The position numbers were made by a program, and so were the translations under genes. The notes beneath the pieces are model-generated. The model saw only the letters and a list, made by a program, of their open reading frames with translations, searched no databases and was not told the origin of the DNA. DNA of 64,000 nt from Barthelona sp. PCE. Its lineage: Eukaryota > Metamonada: BaSk clade. This document shows, piece by piece, positions 58,571 through 64,000 of this stretch. Numbering within the stretch: the first letter of the stretch is position 1; every line of letters begins with the position of its first letter. The stretch is taken from positions 124,001 to 188,000 of the forward strand of contig JAUFOR010000006.1 of the NCBI GenBank assembly GCA_040285745.1, read 5' to 3'.

Positions 58571-59062
58571 ATGATCAAATTGGAAAATGTTGCAGGCAAA
58601 GGCGTAACTTCCTTTATAACCCTTATCATGAATCCCCCTATTGACACATTGCTGAAAAACGTTGTACCATTTGGTTTAGTTGATAACAAAGACGAGTTGA
58701 ATCAACTAATATCAAAGAAACTCGACTGTCCTGTTGATCACCTGTCATTCTTCAAGTTAATACCAGTGGATTTGGAAGAAGATCTCGGTACAGAGACGCT
58801 TGTTGTTGTTGCTGAAGAAGCTATTGATTTTCATGAATTTAGCTTCTTGAAGTATCAGAATAACACAATTGTTCAAGCTATTGAGAATATGGGCCATGTA
58901 ATGTCAAAATCAAAGGTTTTTTCACCATATCATCCTCCAATGGCCACTGCACAAGATGCTGAATCAATGTTAGAACAAATGACGGGTTTAAAAGAACAAA
59001 TAGCACATTTACAAACACAATTAGAAACTTTAGAAGGTAAGATTGAAACCAAAACAGAATAA
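58571..59062 (+). CDS. Unknown 163-aa protein
   Basis: An ATG at 58571 opens a 163-aa protein. It has an N-terminal mixed fold (LNQLISKKLDCPVDHLSF, KLIPVDLEEDLG, TETLVVVAEEAIDFHEF) and a C-terminal coiled coil (MLEQMTGLKEQIAHLQTQLE). There is no signal or membrane segment. I recognise no family. It is probably a small scaffolding subunit. It converges with the coiled-coil gene (27 bp between stops). Confidence 0.72.
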   Translation: MIKLENVAGKGVTSFITLIMNPPIDTLLKNVVPFGLVDNKDELNQLISKKLDCPVDHLSFFKLIPVDLEEDLGTETLVVVAEEAIDFHEFSFLKYQNNTIVQAIENMGHVMSKSKVFSPYHPPMATAQDAESMLEQMTGLKEQIAHLQTQLETLEGKIETKTE

Positions 59063-59089
59063 TGAAGTGAGAAAAAAAATATACTTCAC

Positions 59090-61828
59090 TTATGTACGTG
59101 GACCAAATCGATGAGTCCTAGTAGGTATAATGTTGTCCGTTGAAGGCACAGTAACTAACTTTTCTTTTTGTTGTTGCTGTGAAATAAAAGACATTACAGA
59201 CATTCTCAATGTATCGAAACCTTTCATTTGTTCTTCAAAAGCTGATTGAATCACTAAAACCTCTTCATTCTTGTTCTTTAATTGATCTCTAAGATCTCTA
59301 ATCAATTTCTCCTTCTTAATCAGTTCACTTTCAATTTTCAAAACTTTTTGTTTAATTAGTGCAATATTCCATTGTTTTGCTTCATCTGGAAGGAATCCTT
59401 GCTTCAAACTTTCATTTTCATTCAATAAATCGTTATATAAACCATTAATCTTTGCATTCTCGATCTTCAAAGTCTGTATCTGAACATTAAGCACCTTAAA
59501 CCGATGTTCACTCTCAGTAACAAACACCGCATGTTTCTTTTGCAAATCTTCAATATCTCTAAAATGTTGCAATGTACTCATCTCCTTTTTCTCCAGATCT
59601 CGTTGTGTGAATCTTATATTAGTCTCTTCAGCAGATTTTCGAATCTCTTGGAGGCGATCCTCATAATCTGTAATGATTTCAAGCTTTTCTTTTGCTTTAG
59701 ATTGAAGTTCTTCCTCCAAAAATGATATACGACTCCGAAGATTATCTTCATCATGAATACGCTTGTGTAAAGCCTGATTTTGTGATGACATGTCACTCAA
59801 GGTCTTCTCTAAGTCATAAATCCTTGTATTAACCTTTGTCTCACTTAGTTTTCCCTTCAAAATACGTAACATTTCAGCAGATTTCTTAGAATCTTCTTGA
59901 TACATTTTAAGACTATTACGCAGCGTGATGATCTCGTTTTCGTACGTGTCCGCCTGCTTTTTCTCTTGTAAATACTTTCGGCGTAAAGCGTAATACTTCT
60001 CTTGAAAATTTTTCAAAGCTCCTTGAACAGTGGTCATCTCTGCCCTATGGTTCTGGTTGATTGTACCAAGCTCTTCTTTAGAAATTAATGCTTTCATTTT
60101 GCTGTCCAAATCAAAATTGCGCTTTTTCAACTTTTGAATAATTTTCTGTTTTTCAATAATATCCTCCTCTAAACGGTGGTTTTCCTGCCCAAAATCAGCA
60201 CGCAAGCCATCAAGCTCTTTAACACGTTTTTCTAACGACTTATTCTTCATATCTATAGTCATATCTTCAATCTGCATGTTTTTAATCTCTGTGTCCTTAT
60301 TACTGATAATCCTACGCAGCTCTTCAATCTCACCTTTCAATCCATCAACTAAAAGAGTGTATTCTTGCAATTCTTTGCTTTGTTCTTCATACAGCATCTT
60401 ATCTTCAGCGTTAGACTCTCGTTCGCGTTCTAATGTAGCCTTTAAATCAACATTTTCCTTATCAATTAAATCATAATCAGCCTTAGAAACTTCATTCTCA
60501 TCACATTTCCTTTTCCATTCCATAGCTTCAGATTTTGCAGTATTCAATTCTTGATTTAAGGAATCTAATACTTCAGCATTTTTCTTCTCTGCTTCTTCTA
60601 ATAATACAGCAGGAACCATATCTTCTTCAGTTTCTGGAACTTTAGTTGCAATGGATAAATTATGTTCAGCTTCTCGATTCTTTTTTTTTAGTTCTTCCAT
60701 TTCCTTCTTCAGATTAGAAACTAGAAATTCCAATCCATTCTTGTCTTCTTCCATCTGCTCTGCTCGTTCTTCAGCAGCTGTAACATGAGCTCTTAAATCT
60801 GTAACAATCGACTCATCAACTGTTGATATTGGCTCTATTACTCCATCATTCTTCGGTTCTAAAGCCTCAATTTTGGTTTCTTCTTTTGTACACACAGGCA
60901 TCGTCTCCCCCAATATTGGTTTGAGTGTATCCATCGTCCCTGTACCAATCACGCTATTAGTGAGTGGTTCGATGGTTACATCAGAATCTTTGGGAAAAAA
61001 TTTCGACGATAAACTCTCTGTCTCTGTCTCATCATCGTCATCATTATCCACTCCATACGTCTTTAATAACAACATCTCATCGGTTGTAGTACCTAATAAA
61101 GCTGCATGTTCTGTTTTCATCTTCTTCCTCGTCATTACTTCTGAAGCTGTCGTTAAAGTATTCATTAAATCATCTGATGTACTCATGCTAGATGTCTCTG
61201 TAGATGTACCGCTGTTATGCGCCAATAAATCTGTCAAAGAAGGTACGCTCGTCATGTCTTCTTGCAGCGTTTTTCGTAACTGTTCAGCACTCTGCAATTC
61301 AATTGATCCTGTTGTGAAGCTATCAATGTCCTCACCACCTGCAGGAATATCACTTACATCAATGCTGCTTTTATCCTCAACCTCTATTTTATCATATAAC
61401 TTGTACAATTCTGCTGAAGTATAATTTCCTAACTTCTCTGTAAGTGTTGTTGGTGATAGCTTGCTGATATCAACATCTTTTTCAGGAGTTTTAAGGAAAT
61501 CTGGCTCAGAAATCGTTTTTCTGATTGGTTCTTCTTCCTTTTTTGTTCCCAAAATATCATCCAATTGTTCATCCATCGTCTTTTCCAATGAATATAAAGG
61601 TTTTTGCGTTAATCCCATCGATTCTTTAGAAGAAGCAGGTCTCTTCTTGTCTTGCCCCGGAGGAGTCAGAATGTCCTCCATCATCACGTCAATTTCGTCA
61701 GGTTCGTTGGATCTTCGACGTTGTGTGAGTCCACTATGTCCTAAATGTTAGAAGCAAACAACCGCGCGGTCTAAACCGTCTTGATACATACGCCCACGAG
61801 TGCCCCTCATCCACCTACTACTGAACAT
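59090..61828 (-). CDS. Coiled-coil protein, unknown (one intron)
   Basis: Exons 61828-61792 and 61740-59090 encode 895 aa; the unspliced frame only offers a GTG at 61687 or the ATG after it. The first 280 residues are disordered and acidic with Ser/Thr. The rest (from about residue 330) is almost continuous coiled coil with heptads (for example EEEKVKELDG-type and KKRNFDLDSKMKALISKE stretches). A short C-terminal tail ends RTHRFGPRT. It resembles centrosomal or basal-body scaffolds only in general form; no motif identifies it. The upstream ATG options are 61828 and 61810. The intron is 5'-terminal, as in the other three split genes. Confidence 0.75.
61741..61791 (-). other. Spliceosomal mini-intron in the 895-aa coiled-coil gene (51 nt)
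   Basis: GTATGT at 61791 and CTAACATTTAG ending at 61741. Removal (phase 1) joins a 12-codon first exon from an ATG at 61828 to RHSGLTQRRRSNEPDEIDV, extending the long ORF by 19 codons upstream of its first in-frame GTG. The unspliced frame carries a TAA inside the intron. Confidence 0.78.
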
Positions 61829-62241
61829 GTTCTGTTGATGCAATAAATGCGTTGAAAAGGATAAAAAAAGTGACTATGCAAATTTCATCCTCTATAGGCG
61901 TATTCATTTTATTTGTGGGTTTTTTTTTGTTCATTTTGTGATCGTTTAAGATGGGCCTCAGTTGTTTTTATGGTACGATTGAAAAAAAAATTTTTTTGCT
62001 CACATTTCTTTTTTTTAGCTAAATAATACATATACGTGTCATTTTGTCCATTTTTTGACAATTTTATATCACTCTCCATTGGAGATGAAACGAGAGAAAT
62101 TTGTTTTTAAAATCAATTATTTATTTATAAACAGGAAAGTTTATAAGTATCATGGTTGACAGTTTTCTTATTCCTCTTACTTCAACGTCAACATATTATT
62201 GATGAATTACACAAAAAAGAAAAAACTACACTTGTTTAATT
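61829..62241. other. 413-bp intergenic region
   Basis: AT-rich spacer between the prefoldin stop and the upstream end of the coiled-coil gene. Homopolymer T and A runs (around 61920 and 61980) are the only notable pattern. No ORF or RNA gene is seen. Confidence 0.4.
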
Positions 62242-62685
62242 TTACTGTTCAGCTTTAGCATTACCAGAAGCTAAAGCCTCTGTCTTCTGAATAAAGAGAC
62301 TCTTTAAACTTCTTAATAAACTAGTTCTATCCTGAATTGAACCCTCTAATTGTTGAATTTGTTGAGATAACTCATCATGACGACCTTCAAAATATGTTTT
62401 AGCTTGTTCAGCGTTTCTTTCAACATAAATCTTTCCTCCAATACCAACTAGGAAATCAGTCTTTGCAATTTGTCCAGGTAGGTAGATGCTTTCTGTAATA
62501 GGTACAAGTAGTTCTTTTGTCTCTACGCCATCCTTGTGGTCATCAATTACTGAAACAGCTTTGTTAAGACGGACAGAGATTTGCCTTAATGATCCGTAAT
62601 GCGATGTTAGCAAATTTATCTCGCGTTCCATGTTCTCAATGGCAGCTTTAAGCTGTTCTGGTGTAAAGTCTTGAGGAGAAGTCAT
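62242..62685 (-). CDS. PFDN5: Prefoldin subunit 5 (alpha-type)
   Basis: A 147-aa alpha-type prefoldin: two coiled coils flank a beta-hairpin region with KELLVPITESIYLPGQI and DFLVGIGGKIYVERNAEQAK. This fits PFDN5 (KELLVPLTSSMYVPGKL and VGTGYYVEKTAEDAK). Prefoldin is a hexameric co-chaperone that hands nascent actin and tubulin to CCT. The ATG at 62685 has TTTTTTTCACTTATATA upstream, a TCACT initiator-like motif. It lies on the same strand as its neighbours with 437 bp to the partial gene upstream. Confidence 0.92.
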   Translation of the reverse strand: MTSPQDFTPEQLKAAIENMEREINLLTSHYGSLRQISVRLNKAVSVIDDHKDGVETKELLVPITESIYLPGQIAKTDFLVGIGGKIYVERNAEQAKTYFEGRHDELSQQIQQLEGSIQDRTSLLRSLKSLFIQKTEALASGNAKAEQ

Positions 62686-63122
62686 TATATAAGTGAAAAA
62701 AAGGTATTACAAGTTTAAATAAAAGGATAACAAAGTATAACAAGCAAAAACTTACTCAATGTGCATTGTGTAAATGCAAAGTGGTTTGACAGCATGGATT
62801 ATACCTGTTCCTGTATAAATATTAGCTCTAACAGCTTACAAACGCTTTGCGCAATGCCTTGAAAAAAAGCTTTTATTCACGTATATAATTTGAGTCTAAC
62901 GACACACTTGAAGAATGATAAGCCTCATAATAACCACAAACAATGAACAACACATCATCAATATATATATCTTGTGCTAATGAGTATATCACATTATATG
63001 GTAAAGGAATTCCCGTTATGAGTATAGTGATTAATAATAAGTTCTATTTATGGTTCAAACCAGATCAAAAAGTAAGACAAAGAGAAAGAGAAAGTGAAAC
63101 TCACTACCGGTAGTAAAAATAT
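62686..63122. other. 437-bp intergenic region
   Basis: AT-rich spacer between PFDN5 and the partial helical gene. It holds a 12-bp perfect palindrome ACTACCGGTAGT at 63103-63114, 8 bp past the partial gene's stop. No ORF or RNA gene is seen. Confidence 0.4.
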
Positions 63123-64000
63123 TTACTGCTGTTTACACACAGTAGGGTCTTCATTGATCATACGAACAGTCTCAGCTAAAGAATATTCAAACTCACAATT
63201 GATGAACCTCTCCACACACATATTCAAAGTCATAGCTGTATTATCCTCTTCCATATCTTCCATTATTTCCATGGTATTGGTGACATACTGTACAAGAAGA
63301 TTAAATAAGTCGAAATCATCATTGTAGTTCAATATTAATAAGAACAAGTTCAAAGTTTTCCTTATCGTAACTTCAGTAGCATTATTACTCAAACTAACAA
63401 TAGTTTCAAAAATTTTCATCTTTGATGTTTTTGTAATTTCTCCAGCTGTTGCAAATAAGAAACTCTCAAAAGTATATAATAATGATAATATTTCTTTTTC
63501 AGTCTTAAACTCAAATTTTTCTATCAAACTAATTAATAAACCCCATAATTCATCAAATAAGTGTAGAAATGCCATATCTCCAACTACCTTACATGTTGCA
63601 GATAAATCTAAATCATCTAAAGAAGTAAGAAGTAATGGGTATAAAGATTTTTGATTCCATTCATCAATCTTACTCAACACATCATCATCAAAAAAGTCTT
63701 CTGAAGCAGTTGAAATTAACATTTCAGATATAGCACCGAGAATTGAATTGGATAATTTGCAAAAATTTTCTAAAGAAGTTAAAAAATAAGCTGCAAATTT
63801 GGGATATAACTCTATTAAACCACAGAAAGATGCTCCCATAGATACGTTATGATACTTGGGATCAATAACATTCAATACTTTCTTCATAAACTCCATAATA
63901 ATTTTTATAGAATCACTGCTAGTAAAAAACTTATATAATTCATTTGCACCAAAAAAATGATTCATGAACTCGTTTAGTTCTTCAGTCCAATCAAACTGTT
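63123..64000 (-). CDS. Helical-repeat protein, C-terminal part (5' cut by window edge)
   Basis: The frame is open from 64000 to a TAA at 63123 and has no clear start, so the N-terminus lies outside the window (an internal Met at 63965 is in mid-frame). About 290 residues are alpha-helical with HEAT/ARM-like pairs (FMKKVLNVIDPKYHNVSMGA, FCGLIELYPKFAAYFLTSLE, LLYTFESFLFATAGEITKTS). The style is like importin/exportin-type solenoids, but no specific family motif is visible. Confidence 0.7.
   Translation of the reverse strand, partial: QFDWTEELNEFMNHFFGANELYKFFTSSDSIKIIMEFMKKVLNVIDPKYHNVSMGASFCGLIELYPKFAAYFLTSLENFCKLSNSILGAISEMLISTASEDFFDDDVLSKIDEWNQKSLYPLLLTSLDDLDLSATCKVVGDMAFLHLFDELWGLLISLIEKFEFKTEKEILSLLYTFESFLFATAGEITKTSKMKIFETIVSLSNNATEVTIRKTLNLFLLILNYNDDFDLFNLLVQYVTNTMEIMEDMEEDNTAMTLNMCVERFINCEFEYSLAETVRMINEDPTVCKQQ

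Noticed and set aside
63103-63114. 12-bp palindrome ACTACCGGTAGT as a regulatory site
   Set aside because: A single short palindrome past a stop codon; no second copy or known factor supports a call.
1-64000. tRNA, rRNA, CRISPR, insertion sequence or prokaryotic operon
   Set aside because: No tRNA T-loop pattern, rRNA core, repeat-spacer array, transposase or Shine-Dalgarno-spaced gene run was seen.

Overview
The window is a gene-dense, AT-rich stretch of a flagellated protist nuclear genome. Genes are long, almost intron-free and lie on both strands with very short spacers. The gene set is eukaryotic: RNA polymerase II RPB2, a condensin HEAT subunit, prefoldin 5, Sec24, a Sec7 ARF-GEF, gamma-SNAP, an ER SNARE and motile-cilium central-apparatus proteins. 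Three non-coding signs point to a parabasalid (Trichomonas-like) metamonad. Short TCAYW initiator-like motifs lie just upstream of many start codons. TAAA poly(A)-like signals lie at or just after stop codons. The rare introns are tiny (41-51 nt), with a fixed 5' site GTATGW and a fused branch-site/3' site CTNACWTTTAG. The lineage is an inference; no marker rRNA is present.

Layout, left to right. 1-9.7 kb: a condensin CAP-D3-like HEAT protein cut by the left edge, an unknown 633-aa protein, a membrane-anchored polysaccharide pyruvyl transferase-like protein, an SNF1/MARK-type kinase followed by a fragment of a paralogous kinase, and a small unknown protein. 10-17.2 kb: CFAP74 (central apparatus) and a divergent Sec7-domain ARF-GEF. 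17.3-25.2 kb: a family-4 glycosyltransferase, a multipass membrane protein, a Use1/Sec20-like SNARE, Sec24 (one intron) and dUTPase, whose stop overlaps that of Sec24. 25.6-31.6 kb: an unknown helical protein, a DEDDy 3'-5' exonuclease, AK7 (one intron) and SPAG16/PF20 (one intron). 32-38.7 kb: basic and secreted unknowns, gamma-SNAP, HPRT and an unknown 471-aa protein. 38.9-54.3 kb: a giant predicted beta-helix surface receptor, a CAMSAP/Patronin-type CKK protein, an 1818-aa coiled-coil protein ending in a PRC1/MAP65-like domain, and two small proteins. 54.4-64 kb: RPB2, a small unknown, a coiled-coil protein (one intron), prefoldin 5 and a helical protein cut by the right edge.

Three themes recur. 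Motile cilia are represented by CFAP74, AK7 and SPAG16. Vesicle traffic is represented by the Sec7 GEF, Use1/Sec20-like SNARE, Sec24 and gamma-SNAP. Microtubule organisation is represented by the CKK protein and its neighbour with the PRC1-like tail. I see no prokaryotic operon, phage, transposon, CRISPR array, tRNA or rRNA.

The most notable observations are the mini-intron class, which restores four 5'-truncated genes, the giant coiled-coil with a MAP65-like tail, the CKK protein without a visible CH domain, the very divergent Sec7 GEF, and the P-loop-dead AK7.
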